Source: Pedosphaera sp.
GTDB taxonomy: Bacteria; Verrucomicrobiota; Verrucomicrobiia; Limisphaerales; UBA9464
Reading direction: 5' to 3'
Length of the DNA: 64,000 nt
Assembly (NCBI GenBank): GCA_009695205.1
Contig: SIBK01000006.1
Location: 28,994 to 92,993, forward strand
The position numbers and the translations under genes were made by a program. The notes beneath the pieces are model-generated. The model was not told the origin of the DNA, made no database searches, and saw only the letters and a list, made by a program, of their open reading frames with translations. This document shows positions 19,847-30,500 of this stretch, in pieces (the first letter of the stretch is position 1; every line of letters begins with the position of its first letter).

Positions 19847-22483
19847 GTGAATACACCAAGGGACTCAAATGACCCGAAACGATGGCTCTGCGATGGTGTG
19901 CATTGGATGCCTTGGTGGATTGGTTGGGCTTTGATGCTGATGTCGGTGCTGACGGTGCCGTTGGTGGCAGCGGAAATTTCGGCAGCCGAGGAGTTGTTGC
20001 GAAAGGGAGAGTACCGGGCGGCAATTGATGTCGCGCAGGCGGTAATTGCCACCGAGCACCTGACCAACAATTACAGTCCGGACAAAGACCGCTTGGAGGG
20101 ATGGAGCCGGGTGTTGGCGACCGGGCTACTGACCGTGGGCCGATATGCCGAGGCATACCCGGTGATGACCAATGCCCTGCGACGGGTGCCTCGGAGTGTG
20201 CGATTGCGTTGGCTGGCGAGAGATGTATTTCGAGCCAATGGCGAGCCGGAGCGTGGGATGAAGATGGTCGATGAAATTCGCGAGCAGGTTGCAGGACGAA
20301 ATTCGAGCGTCCGCGACGGTGCCAGCCTGGTTGTCTTCGGGCGTGCCCTTCTTTTGCTGGGTGCGGATCCCAAAGACGTGCTGGAAAAGGTATATGCGGT
20401 GGCTCAAAAGGTGGAACCCAAGCTCCGGGAAGTATATTTGGCGCGTGGAGAGCTCGCCCTGGATAAGCATGAGCCTGACTTAGCAGCGAAGGCGTTCAAC
20501 GAAGGCTTGAAGATATTTCCGGAGGACCCCGACCTTCTCTGCGGTCTGGCTGAGGCTCATGTCGGCGGAGATCGGACGGAGATGATCGCGTCGCTCGAAG
20601 CAGCCCTCAAGGTAAATCCGCGACACCTCCCGAGTCTGCAGCTTCTGGTGGATCATAGGATTGACGCTGAGGACTACTCCGGAGCGGGCCGGATGCTGGA
20701 CGAGATCGAAAAGGTGAATCCGGCGGATCCTGATGGCCGTGCCTACCGTGCGGTGCTTGCATTTTTGCGAAATGATGTTGCGGCGATGAGCGAGGCCCGG
20801 GAGGCGGCGTTGGGCCTTTGGATCACCAATCCCCGGGTGGATCACCTGATTGGCCTCAAGCTTTCCCAGCGCTATCGGTTCGCCGAAGGTGCCGCCCACC
20901 AGCGACAGGCGCTCGCACTCGATCCCGACTATCTCCCCGCAAAATCCCAATTGGCCAGCGACCTGTTACGACTTGGGGAGGAGGCGGAAGGCTGGCGGCT
21001 GGCGGAGGAAGTGCAGGCCAGAGACGGGTACGATGTCGCCGCATTCAATCTGGGAACTCTCCACGCGACAATGTCCCGCTACGCGACGATTACCAACGGC
21101 GATTTCATCCTGCGCATGACCGATCATGAGGCGGCGGTCTACGGGCCCCGGGTGCTGGATCTCCTGAACCGGGCGAAACACCGGTTAAGCGATAAATATG
21201 GTTTTCAACTAACCCTGCCGACCATTGTGGAAGTTTTCGCAAACCAAAAGGATTTTGGAGTGCGCACGTTTGGTATGCCGGAGAACCCCGGTTTCCTTGG
21301 GGTTTGCTTCGGGCGAGTTGTGACCGCCAACAGCCCGGCGGCAAATGGAGGACACTCCGTCAATTGGGAAGCGGTGCTGTGGCATGAATTCTGTCACGTC
21401 ATCACTCTCCAACTGACCCGCAACCGTATGCCACGCTGGCTCAGCGAGGGCATCTCGGTGTATGAGGAGGCCCAGGAGAATCCCACGTGGGGACAGCGGA
21501 TGACGCCTCGGTATCGGGAGATGATCCTGGGGGGTGAGCTGATACCGATTGCGCGATTGAGTTCCGCGTTCCTAACGCCGAAGACCCCGTTTCATTTGCA
21601 GTTCGCCTACTTTGAGTCGTCGTTGGTCGTCGAATTCCTCATTGAGCGGTATGGGCTGGATCGATTGAGGGCCATTCTACACGGCTTGCGGGACGGTGTG
21701 GAGATTAATGGGGCGATTGTGACTAATGCCGGGCCCCTGGAGAAAGTGGAGCGAGATTTTGCTGAATTCGCGGGCAATCGCGCACGCCAGTTGGGGCCCG
21801 GGCTTAGTTGGGAAAAACCGGCGTTGGAAGGATTGCTGGGAAAGACTCCAACGCGAGTCGCCCCGCTCAAAGGACCTGTGAGCTCGCCGGCGGGAAGCTC
21901 GACGAATTATTACTCGTTGCTCCGGGAATCGGCGGGATTTGTGAACGAGAAAAAGTGGTCGGAAGCGCGCGAGCCGTTGCAACGGTTGCTGGAGCTCTAC
22001 CCCGATCAGCGGGGAGGTGATAGCGCGTATGCGATGCTTGCGGCGGCCTGCCGGGGGATGGGTGATACCAACGAAGAGCGCCGCGTTCTGACGCGCTGGG
22101 TGGCCTTGGATGGGGAGGCCGCCGATGCGTGCCTACGCCTGATGGAACTTTCGGCGGCATCGGGAGACTGGGGCGTGGCGAAGGAAGCGGCTGGGCGGTT
22201 TCTAGCGATCAATCCATTGACGGCCCCCCCGTATCGGTTTTTGTCGGATGCAGCGGAGAAAACGGGAGACCGGCCGATGGCGGTCGCTGCGTATCGATCG
22301 TGGTTGAAGCTGGATCCTCCCAACCCAGCGGAGGTACACTTTCGCCTTGCGCGAGTTCTGCACGAGGCGGGGGATGCGGCGGCGCGGAGGGAAGTGCTGC
22401 TAGCCCTCGAGGAGGCACCCCGCAATCGAGCGGCGCTGGATCTTCTCCTTAAGATTACTGCGGCGACCGGTGCCCAGCCTTAG
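19847..22483 (+). CDS. Exported TPR protein with HExxH peptidase-like domain
   Basis: An 878-residue protein with an N-terminal signal-like segment (WWIGWALMLMSVLTVPLVAAE), TPR-type repeats at about 45-400, a peptidase-MA-like gluzincin domain, and further TPRs after about 680. The zinc motif HEFCH is at 513-517, followed by RWLSEGISVYEE, whose glutamate is the expected third ligand. The family is a putative metallopeptidase, so proteolysis is inferred. The called start is GTG at 19847; an ATG at the MPWWIGW segment would give a shorter, equally good signal peptide. It is the first gene of an eight-gene same-strand run, 16 bases before the DUF4159 gene. Confidence 0.85.
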   Translation: MNTPRDSNDPKRWLCDGVHWMPWWIGWALMLMSVLTVPLVAAEISAAEELLRKGEYRAAIDVAQAVIATEHLTNNYSPDKDRLEGWSRVLATGLLTVGRYAEAYPVMTNALRRVPRSVRLRWLARDVFRANGEPERGMKMVDEIREQVAGRNSSVRDGASLVVFGRALLLLGADPKDVLEKVYAVAQKVEPKLREVYLARGELALDKHEPDLAAKAFNEGLKIFPEDPDLLCGLAEAHVGGDRTEMIASLEAALKVNPRHLPSLQLLVDHRIDAEDYSGAGRMLDEIEKVNPADPDGRAYRAVLAFLRNDVAAMSEAREAALGLWITNPRVDHLIGLKLSQRYRFAEGAAHQRQALALDPDYLPAKSQLASDLLRLGEEAEGWRLAEEVQARDGYDVAAFNLGTLHATMSRYATITNGDFILRMTDHEAAVYGPRVLDLLNRAKHRLSDKYGFQLTLPTIVEVFANQKDFGVRTFGMPENPGFLGVCFGRVVTANSPAANGGHSVNWEAVLWHEFCHVITLQLTRNRMPRWLSEGISVYEEAQENPTWGQRMTPRYREMILGGELIPIARLSSAFLTPKTPFHLQFAYFESSLVVEFLIERYGLDRLRAILHGLRDGVEINGAIVTNAGPLEKVERDFAEFAGNRARQLGPGLSWEKPALEGLLGKTPTRVAPLKGPVSSPAGSSTNYYSLLRESAGFVNEKKWSEAREPLQRLLELYPDQRGGDSAYAMLAAACRGMGDTNEERRVLTRWVALDGEAADACLRLMELSAASGDWGVAKEAAGRFLAINPLTAPPYRFLSDAAEKTGDRPMAVAAYRSWLKLDPPNPAEVHFRLARVLHEAGDAAARREVLLALEEAPRNRAALDLLLKITAATGAQP

Positions 22484-22499
22484 CCATGAGGTTCGACAG

Positions 22500-23345
22500 A
22501 TGAAACGACTTGCCCCCATTCTGCCCTGTCTGTTGGTCTGCACGGGTCTGCTTTTTGCCCAATGGGGTGGTGAACGCACACACATTCGTGAGGAGGTGCG
22601 GACTGCCCGTGAAGTACCCTCGCACAGTAGCGGTACCCCGGAGTGGAAGAACCCGCCGGGGTTTAATCGGGACACCTTCACGTTCGCTCGAATCCGGTAT
22701 CGCCGTGGAGGGGGTCGCGGATGGGGAGCCGGATGGTCAACGGATTTGCCCGACAGCGACCTTAATCTCTCCTACCGCCTTCAGCAGATGACCTCCATGA
22801 AGGTAGATCCGGATGGGCGTGTGCTGCGCCTGACCGATCCGGATCTCGCCGACTACCCGTTCATTTATATCGTCGAACCTGGAGGATTGTCGTTGGACGC
22901 CGAGGAAGTCGTGGCGTTGCGCAAGTATCTCCTCAACGGTGGATTTCTGATGCTCGACGATTTTTGGGGTGAACGGGAATGGGAAAACTGCGAGGCCGTC
23001 CTCAAGGAGGTTTTCCCACAGCGCAATTTTGTGGAACTTCCCCTGATTCACCCGCTGTACCATTGCGTGTTTGAAATTAAGTCCAAGGGGCAAGTTCCTA
23101 ACATCCGAACCGGCATCATGAGTCAGTACACGGGGGTCACCTGGGAGCGAGAAGATGCAACCGAGGTGCATCATCGGGGAATCGAAGACGACCATGGCCG
23201 CTTGATGGTTCTGGCGACTCACAATACAGACAACGGAGATGGCTGGGAGCGCGAGGGCGAGGACGATTATTACTTCCACAATTTTTCCGAGAAGATTTCT
23301 TACCCGCTTGGAATCAACATAGTGTTTTACGTAATGACCCACTGA
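22500..23345 (+). CDS. DUF4159 exported protein
   Basis: A 281-residue protein from ATG 22500 (MKRLAPILPCLLVCTGLLFAQ, a clear signal peptide); the track start at 22470 only adds ten residues overlapping the previous gene. The conserved core contains FTFARIRYRRGGGRGWG, ADYPFIYIVEPGGLSLDAEEV and LRKYLLNGGFLMLDDFWG, typical of DUF4159. Such domains have a glutamine-amidotransferase-like fold and are regularly found in MoxR/DUF58/BatA operons, as here. The biochemical role is unknown. Confidence 0.85.
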   Translation: MKRLAPILPCLLVCTGLLFAQWGGERTHIREEVRTAREVPSHSSGTPEWKNPPGFNRDTFTFARIRYRRGGGRGWGAGWSTDLPDSDLNLSYRLQQMTSMKVDPDGRVLRLTDPDLADYPFIYIVEPGGLSLDAEEVVALRKYLLNGGFLMLDDFWGEREWENCEAVLKEVFPQRNFVELPLIHPLYHCVFEIKSKGQVPNIRTGIMSQYTGVTWEREDATEVHHRGIEDDHGRLMVLATHNTDNGDGWEREGEDDYYFHNFSEKISYPLGINIVFYVMTH

Positions 23346-23401
23346 ACCGCCCCGCATTCCTTCTCAACCTCTCCGATTCGCTTCAACGACCCTTCTATCT
23401 C

Positions 23402-24448
23402 ATGAGTTCCCTTGATTCACGCACTGACACACCGCCTGTGCTGCCCGCCGACCCGAATGCCGCTGACCGGCTTCTGTTTGAACGCCTGACGGGTAGCCAG
23501 GCGCGGATCCAATCCGAGCTGGGCAAAGTGATCGTGGGCCAGCGGGCCGTCGTGGATCAGATCCTAATCGCGCTGCTTGCCGGTGGCCATTGCCTGATCA
23601 CCGGAGCGCCCGGCCTCGCCAAAACACTGCTCGTGAAATCCATCGCTCAAATCCTGGACCTGCGGTTTCAGCGGATCCAATTCACACCCGACTTGATGCC
23701 GGCAGACATCACGGGAACGGAGATCTTGCAGGAAACCGGCGGTGCTCGCCGCCTGACATTTGTTCCCGGGCCGGTCTTCGCAAACCTGATTCTCGCTGAC
23801 GAAATCAATCGCACGCCACCCAAGACCCAAGCGGCGTTGCTCGAGGCCATGCAGGAACATCAAGTAACCGCAGCGGGTGTTCGCCATCAATTGGAGGAAC
23901 CCTTTTTTGTTCTCGCAACCCAAAACCCGATTGAAATGGAGGGCACCTATCCGCTGCCCGAAGCTCAACTAGACCGGTTCATGTTCAACGTGGTAATGGA
24001 TTACCTCCCGGAGGACGATGAAGTCCGGGTGGTGACCCGAACGACGGCTGGTGCGGCTGAGGCGATACAGCCCTTTTTCACGGGGCAGGATGTCCTTGAG
24101 TTCCACCGATTTGTTCGACAGGTGCCGGTGGCGGAGGAACTCGCGCGATATGCGGTCCGACTCGCCGCGGCGTCCCGGCCACGGCAGTCGGCAGCGTTGG
24201 ATTTCATCAACAACTGGGTAACCTGGGGGGCGGGCACGCGGGCAGGGCAGTTTCTGGTTTTGGGCGGGAAAGCGCGGGCGTTGATGCACGGACGCTCGCA
24301 TGTAACCGTTGAGGATATTCAGACGCTCGCCCTGCCGGTGCTGCGGCATAGGATTCTGCTAAACTACCGCGCCGAGGCGGATCAGGTTCGCGTCGAGGAC
24401 GTGATCCAGAAGCTGCTGGACGCCGTGAAAGCGCCCATTGCTGCATGA
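23402..24448 (+). CDS. MoxR-family AAA+ ATPase
   Basis: A 348-residue AAA+ protein of the MoxR group, chaperone-like ATPases that work with VWA-domain proteins on complex assembly or activation. Walker A is GAPGLAKT near residue 65, Walker B is LILADEINRTPPKTQ, sensor 1 is LATQNPIEMEGTYPLPEAQLDRF, which is almost invariant in the family. The C-terminal lid follows. Its stop overlaps the start of the DUF58 gene by four bases (ATGA), so the two are translationally coupled. Confidence 0.95.
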   Translation: MSSLDSRTDTPPVLPADPNAADRLLFERLTGSQARIQSELGKVIVGQRAVVDQILIALLAGGHCLITGAPGLAKTLLVKSIAQILDLRFQRIQFTPDLMPADITGTEILQETGGARRLTFVPGPVFANLILADEINRTPPKTQAALLEAMQEHQVTAAGVRHQLEEPFFVLATQNPIEMEGTYPLPEAQLDRFMFNVVMDYLPEDDEVRVVTRTTAGAAEAIQPFFTGQDVLEFHRFVRQVPVAEELARYAVRLAAASRPRQSAALDFINNWVTWGAGTRAGQFLVLGGKARALMHGRSHVTVEDIQTLALPVLRHRILLNYRAEADQVRVEDVIQKLLDAVKAPIAA

Positions 24449-25419
24449 CCTCTTCCGAGCCTTCTTCCGTCCCGTCCCGCGGTTCGCTTATTGATCCCCG
24501 GACGCTGATGCGGATCCGCAACCTCGAGCTGAGAGCCCGGGCTGTTGTGGAAGGTTTCTGGACCGGACTTCATCGCAGTCCGTACCACGGGTTTTCGGTC
24601 GAGTTTACTGAGTATCGTCCGTATTCGCCTGGCGATGACCAGCGCTTTGTCGATTGGCGTGTCTATGCACGGAGCGATCGGTGTTTTATTAAGAAATTCG
24701 AGGAAGAAACCAACCTGCGCTGTCACCTCCTGGTGGACCAGAGTCGTTCGATGACGTTTGGCACGGTCGGGTATACGAAAGCGGAGTATGGCGCGACGCT
24801 GGCGGCGACCCTGGCTCAGTTTCTCCATTTGCAGGGCGACGCGACCGGTCTGTTGACCTTTGACGAAACGGTCCGGGAATTCCTGCCCGCACGCAGACGG
24901 CCGGGACATTTGCGGCGTTTAATGTTGGCATTGGAACCTCGTGCCGAAGGACGCGCGGAGGGGCGGTCCACCGATCTTCGGGCACCGCTGCAACGCATCA
25001 TCGAAATTGTTCGCGGACGAGGATTGCTCGTGTTGATCACCGACTTGCTCACGCCCATTGATTCGCTGCAGTCGGAATTGCGGACGCTGACGGCCCGAGG
25101 CCACGAGGTCATTGTGTTTCAAATACTCGATCCTGCCGAACGAACTTTGGATCTGGGGCCGTCTGCGCTTTTGGAGGATTTGGAAACGGGACAAACCTTG
25201 TGGATCGATCCCAATTCAGCCGGTGGAGAATACCGTCGGAACCTGGAGGCACATCTCGCGTCGGCAGCCGCGATCTGCGATGTGCTGGGGATCACGTGGC
25301 ATCGGCTGACAACCAATCAGCCGCTGGAGCTAGCTCTGTTTGAATTCCTGCGGGACCGTACGGCGCGGAGTCGCCGGGCGCGGCTGCTTGTCGGGCGCGG
25401 ACGGGGAGGTGGACGGTGA
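24445..25419 (+). CDS. DUF58 protein with degenerate VWA-like domain
   Basis: A 324-residue DUF58 protein. The signature YRPYSPGDDQRFVDWRVYARSD near residue 52-73 and FEEETNLRCHLLVDQSRSM carry the family pattern, with a DxSxS metal-site motif (DQSRS). It lacks obvious membrane helices and is probably cytoplasmic. DUF58 proteins pair with MoxR ATPases in envelope or metabolic complex maturation. It overlaps both neighbours by four bases (ATGA upstream, GTGA downstream). Confidence 0.93.
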   Translation: MTSSEPSSVPSRGSLIDPRTLMRIRNLELRARAVVEGFWTGLHRSPYHGFSVEFTEYRPYSPGDDQRFVDWRVYARSDRCFIKKFEEETNLRCHLLVDQSRSMTFGTVGYTKAEYGATLAATLAQFLHLQGDATGLLTFDETVREFLPARRRPGHLRRLMLALEPRAEGRAEGRSTDLRAPLQRIIEIVRGRGLLVLITDLLTPIDSLQSELRTLTARGHEVIVFQILDPAERTLDLGPSALLEDLETGQTLWIDPNSAGGEYRRNLEAHLASAAAICDVLGITWHRLTTNQPLELALFEFLRDRTARSRRARLLVGRGRGGGR

Positions 25420-27500
25420 ATTTTCTGGCACCTTTGTTTCTTGTCGGTGCACTCGCGATAGCAGGACCGGTGATTTTTCACTTGTTGCGGCAGAGCCCGC
25501 GCGTCCGGGTTCTATTCAGTTCGTTGATGTTCCTGCGACCCACGCCGCCCCGACCGACCCGGCGTCGGCGATTGGACAACCTCCTCTTGCTGTTGCTCCG
25601 CTGCTTGGCCCTGGTGTTGCTGGCTCTGGGTTTTTCTCGCCCGTTCCGACGGCAAACCGTGGATCCGAATCCTCCGGCCGGTCCGGGGAAACGCATCGTG
25701 TTGATGCTTGATACCAGCGCCAGTATGCGGCGCGCCGGGTTGTGGGCCGAGGCCCGGGCGGAGTTGGCGACGGTTCTGGAGCGGGTGACACCGGCGGATA
25801 GCCTGGCGGTGTTCACCTTCGATCGGACGGTTCGATCGGTGGTGTCTTTTGCGGAATGGGAGGCAATGGCGGCCGGCGACCGGACAGCAGGCGTACTCGG
25901 CCGATTTGCAACGATCACGCCCGGCTGGGCCGGCACGCAATTGGCCGCAGCCCTGATGCAGGGAACCGAGACGTTGGTCGGCTCCGACGAGAAGTCCCCG
26001 GGAATTCTGTGCCAAGTGGTTCTGGTGAGTGATCTGCAGGAAGGCGGCCACCTGGAGGCTCTGCAGTCCTTTGAATGGCCAAAGGGGATCGAGCTTTCGG
26101 TTCGTCCGGTCGGTGTGAAGGCGGGGAGCAATGCGGGTCTGCAACGGACCTCTGAAAATGCGGATGCCCCCGATGCGGGCGAGACCCTGAGGCTTCGCGT
26201 AAGCAATTCCGCCAATTCGACGAAAGAACAACTCCAGCTCTCTTGGCGGCGGCCCGACGGGTTGACCGCGGGAATCGCGCCCCTGGATGTCTATGTGCCG
26301 CCCGGCCAGAGCCGGATGGTGTCGGTACCGTTTCCTCAGGGTGCGGCGGACGCCGACCGGATCGTGCTGACGGGCGATGACGCTGATTTCGACAACACCG
26401 TTTTCGTGGTCGCGCTGCCGACCAACCGCCTGACCGTGCTGTACCTGGGTGCGGATTTGGAAACGAATAGCCGGCTTCCGCAGTACTTCCTTCGACGGGC
26501 CCTGCCGTCGGGTGGACACCAGATCCGGGAAGTGTTGGCCCGCCCGCCTTCCATGGCGATTCCACCCGCGGAACTGGAGGCTTCCGCATTGGTGATCGTT
26601 ACAGATTCCCTGCCGGAGATAACGATGACACAACTGCGTCGTCATTTGCTTGCCGGCCACACGATCCTCGTGAGTCCACAGAGTTCGGCGGTGGCACCCA
26701 CACTGGCCGGTCTGCTGGGGGTGGATCGAATCGCGCTGGACGAGGCGCCTGCGACCCGTTACGCGATGTTATCGGAAATCGATTTCCGGCATCCGGCCTT
26801 TGTGCCTTTCGCGGATGCGCGGTTTCAGGACTTCACCAAGGTCCGCTTTTGGAAACATCGTAAACTGGATCTGCGATCCTTTCCGGATGCGCGTGTTATT
26901 GCCCGCTTTGATGACGGGGATCCGGCGTTCGTCGAGTTCCAGGCCGGCAGCGGTCGGGTAATGGTGCTGACTTCGGGTTGGCATCCGGAGGATAGCCAGT
27001 TGGCGCTATCCACGAAATTTGTCCCACTGATCCACGCCGTATTGAATGCAGGAAACGTCGTCAGTGAAACGGTGTCCTCGGTGCTGGTTGGGGAACCCAT
27101 AACCTTGCCGACCGTCGCTGCGGACTTGCCGAAGGATGCACTCCGAGTTCGGAAACCCGACGGAACAGAGATTGCCGTGGCCGGTGGGACAGCGCAGTTT
27201 GCCGACACGATGGTCCCTGGAATCTATTCGTTCTTTGCCGCGGAGAGGGTCTATCGGTTTGCCGTCAATGTTGACCCGATGGAATCGCGCACGCGGCAGG
27301 TCGGGATGGATGAATTGCCTCGGGTTGCCGCAGTCGTTGCTGCTGGCGGTGTTGCCAGGCAGGCGATCGCCAATCAGTCAAAGACTCAGGAGATTGCAAT
27401 CGAGATTGAGAGCCGTCAGAAACTCTGGCGGTGGGCTCTGGTGGCGGCCTTGCTGGTTTTGCTCATGGAGACCTTGGCAGCCGGCTGGATGACCCGCTGA
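25416..27500 (+). CDS. BatA-type membrane VWA protein
   Basis: A 694-residue protein with a BatA N-terminal domain: FLAPLFLVGALAIAGPVIFHLL and LLLLLLRCLALVLLALGFSRPF are two helices that frame a basic loop. A VWA domain follows, with MIDAS motif DTSASM near residue 98-103. A long extracytoplasmic part and a C-terminal helix (WRWALVAALLVLLMETLAAG) complete it. The start is GTG overlapping the DUF58 stop. The family binds partners through the metal site; partners here are likely the flanking MoxR, DUF58 and DUF4175-like proteins. Confidence 0.9.
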   Translation: MNFLAPLFLVGALAIAGPVIFHLLRQSPRVRVLFSSLMFLRPTPPRPTRRRRLDNLLLLLLRCLALVLLALGFSRPFRRQTVDPNPPAGPGKRIVLMLDTSASMRRAGLWAEARAELATVLERVTPADSLAVFTFDRTVRSVVSFAEWEAMAAGDRTAGVLGRFATITPGWAGTQLAAALMQGTETLVGSDEKSPGILCQVVLVSDLQEGGHLEALQSFEWPKGIELSVRPVGVKAGSNAGLQRTSENADAPDAGETLRLRVSNSANSTKEQLQLSWRRPDGLTAGIAPLDVYVPPGQSRMVSVPFPQGAADADRIVLTGDDADFDNTVFVVALPTNRLTVLYLGADLETNSRLPQYFLRRALPSGGHQIREVLARPPSMAIPPAELEASALVIVTDSLPEITMTQLRRHLLAGHTILVSPQSSAVAPTLAGLLGVDRIALDEAPATRYAMLSEIDFRHPAFVPFADARFQDFTKVRFWKHRKLDLRSFPDARVIARFDDGDPAFVEFQAGSGRVMVLTSGWHPEDSQLALSTKFVPLIHAVLNAGNVVSETVSSVLVGEPITLPTVAADLPKDALRVRKPDGTEIAVAGGTAQFADTMVPGIYSFFAAERVYRFAVNVDPMESRTRQVGMDELPRVAAVVAAGGVARQAIANQSKTQEIAIEIESRQKLWRWALVAALLVLLMETLAAGWMTR

Positions 27501-27526
27501 GTGCCGATGATGGAAGGAATGAACTT

Positions 27527-30500
27527 ATGATAGATCCCGTGCTGATGGCGGCCTTGCGGCCCTTGTTTCGACGCCAACGGCGGCGCGATCTGCTACGACG
27601 CTTGGCCACGGTGTGGACCCTCGCGGGAATCGTGGGAATTGTTGGCCTTGGCGGTGGACCGTGGATCGGTGTGCCTGCGTTCTGGGCGCGGTCGGTCGTG
27701 GCGATCATTGCCGTTTTGGGAATGGGCTGGGCGGTCTGGCGATTCCGGCAGACCCGCCCTGATTTTCGAGCGATTGCGGGCGTGGTTGAGGTGGCGCATC
27801 CGGAATTGCGCGGGCTTTTGCTGACCGCCGTGCAGCAAGAGATGCCAGCAGGCCGAGATCTCGATTTTCTGCCCCGTCGGGTTGTTGAATCCGCGATTGA
27901 TCATGGAATGACCCGCGACTGGCGTGCGGGGGTTCCGGCCCGGGACTTGAGCTGGGCGCACGCGGCTCACCTTGCGGGATTGTTTTTGCTGCTCGCAGTG
28001 CTCGTGGCGCCGTGGGGATCCGTCGCCGAGCGATTCCGATCCAGCCTCGCTGCCGAAGGCCTTTTCGTAACTCCAGGCGACCTAACCCTCGAGAAGGGAC
28101 ACAATCTGGTTGTGCTGGCCCGTTTTGGTCGGGCTCTGCCGACCGCCGCCGAATTGGTGGTGGAGGCGGACAATGAACCCCCTCGCAGAATTCCTCTCGT
28201 ACAGAGTTTGTCCGATCCCGTGTTCGGCGGAACGGTCACCGATGTGCGCCATCACTTCCGGTATCGTGTCGAGTCCGGCTCCGAGCGGTCGCCGGAGTAC
28301 AAGGTGACCGTGTTCGAGTTCCCCAGGCTTGAGAGGGCCGATGCGGTGCTCACCTTCCCACCCTACACAGGATTGCCGCCCAAGCGGATCGAGGACACCC
28401 GCCGATTGAGTGCCGTCGTGGACACACACCTCGACCTTACCCTCCAGTTGAACAAACCCGTGACCTCCGCTCGCCTCATTGTCCGAGGAGCCCCCACCAA
28501 CCGCATCGATTTGATTGTGGTGACCAATCAGGCCCGCGCGTCCTTAAGCAATTATTCATTGATCGCAAATCAGACGCTCGACCTGCAGTTGGTCGATTTC
28601 GACGGACGCACGAATGCGGTGCCTGCGTCCTTTTTTTTTGCGGTATCGAGTAATCAAACTCCCGAAATCCGGATCACTTCTCCCCGCGGAGATTTACGAC
28701 CCTCAATGCTGGAGGAGATTTCCTACGAAGGTCAGGTTTCGGATGATTTCGGAGTTCTATCCTATGGGATTGCGTTTACCGCCGCCGATCGTGAAACACA
28801 AATCGTGGAATTGGGCGGAACCGTGCCTGGCCGGGAGAAGAAGAGTTTTCAACACGTGCTCCGACTTGAAGACCTCGGGCTGAAACCGGACCAATTGGTG
28901 TCCTGGTATGTATGGGCGGATGACTTAGGTCCCGATGGCAACCGGCGTCGCACGACAGGCGACCTGTTCTTCGCGGAGATCCGGCCGTTCGACGAGATTT
29001 TCCGGGAGGGTGCGGGAATGGCGGGGGGCGAGGGGGGCGAATCGGATCAGGCGGGTGGGCCGGCCACCAAGCTCCTGGAATTGGAGAAGCTGATACTGAA
29101 TGCCACGTGGAAACTGCGGCGCGGCGACGGTCAGGCGGTGGATCGGCAGTATCACGCCGACGCGGGTGTGGTACTTGGGTCGCAAGCGCAGGCATTGAAA
29201 CAGGCACAGGAGGCGGCCGAAGAGGCAACGTCAGCCCGGGCAACGACCTCTTGGGCGGCGGTAATCGACGCCATGACCCGGGCGGTGGACCGTTTGACCG
29301 CAGCGACAAATACCCGTCCGCCGCTGGCGGAAGCCCTCACGCATGAGCAGTCGGCATTGGGAGCCCTGCTGCAATTGCAGGCGCGCGAATACGAAGTGAG
29401 CCGCTCCCGGAACCGAAGCCGCAGTAGCGGCGGCAGCGGCGAGAGTCAGAACCAACGGCAGATTGACCAGTTGGATCTTGCCCAATCCGAAGACAGGTAT
29501 GAAACGCAGCGCCAGGCCCGCGCCAATCCGAAGCCTGAGCAGCGCGAACAATTACAGATCCTGAACCGATTGCAGGAGCTGGCCCGCCGACAGCAGGACT
29601 GGAATGAGCGCGTGAAGGAATTGCAGTACGCACTTCAGGAGGCGCGGACCGAGCCCGAGAAAGAGGAGATTCGCCGCCGGTTGAAGCGATTGCAGGAGGA
29701 GCAACAGGAGCTTCTCGCGGATACCGACGAATTACGTCAACGCATGGAGCGACCTGACAACCAGTCTCGCATGAGCGCGGAGAGCCGTCAGCTCGAGGAG
29801 ACGCGGGAAGATTTGCAACGAGCTGCAGAATCGGCCGGGGAGGGATCGACCTCCCAAGCTCTCGCGGCCGGCACGCGGGCACAGCGGAAATTGCAGGATC
29901 TGAAGGAGCAGGTCCGGAAACAAAACGCGGGCGAATTCACGGAACAACTCCGTGAGCTTCGCTCGGATTCACGCGAGCTCGCCCGCGGCCAGGAGGAAGT
30001 CTCACAGCAAATGGAGAATCTGGGTCGCGAAAACCGGAAATCTTTGTCCGCTGCTTCCGGTCAGGAAAAACTGCTCGATCGTCTTGGCGCGCAACGGACC
30101 CGAATGACCAATCTGGTGGAGCGGGCCACAGAGCTATCCCGCCAGACAGAATCCGCCGAACCACTCGTCTCCCGGCACCTAGAGGAAACATTGCGCAAGT
30201 TCACCCAGGAAGATGGAGCGACTGCGCAGCGGTTGGAGAAGGAGCTGGTCGACCAGGGTTTGCTCACGCGCCAAATACACGACCAGTTGAAGGCGATCCC
30301 GGAGACCGATCAGGCAAAATCGCTGGGGATTGCCACCGAGATGCTGCGCCAGGGGTTTACGCCTCAGGCAGGCCAGGCGGAAAAGCAGGCGCGGAGTATC
30401 GTGGACAGTTTCAAGGGTGGAATCGAGAAAGCAGCGGAAAGCGTGCTGGGCGATGACACGGAAGCGCTGCGTGTCGCTCAGCAGGAGCTCGAAACACTCA

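Noticed and set aside
27431-27526. Track starts at 27431, 31128, 50008 and 22470 for the large genes
   Set aside because: They extend into the preceding genes and lack conservation; internal ATG codons next to the previous stop, with signal peptides where expected, fit better.
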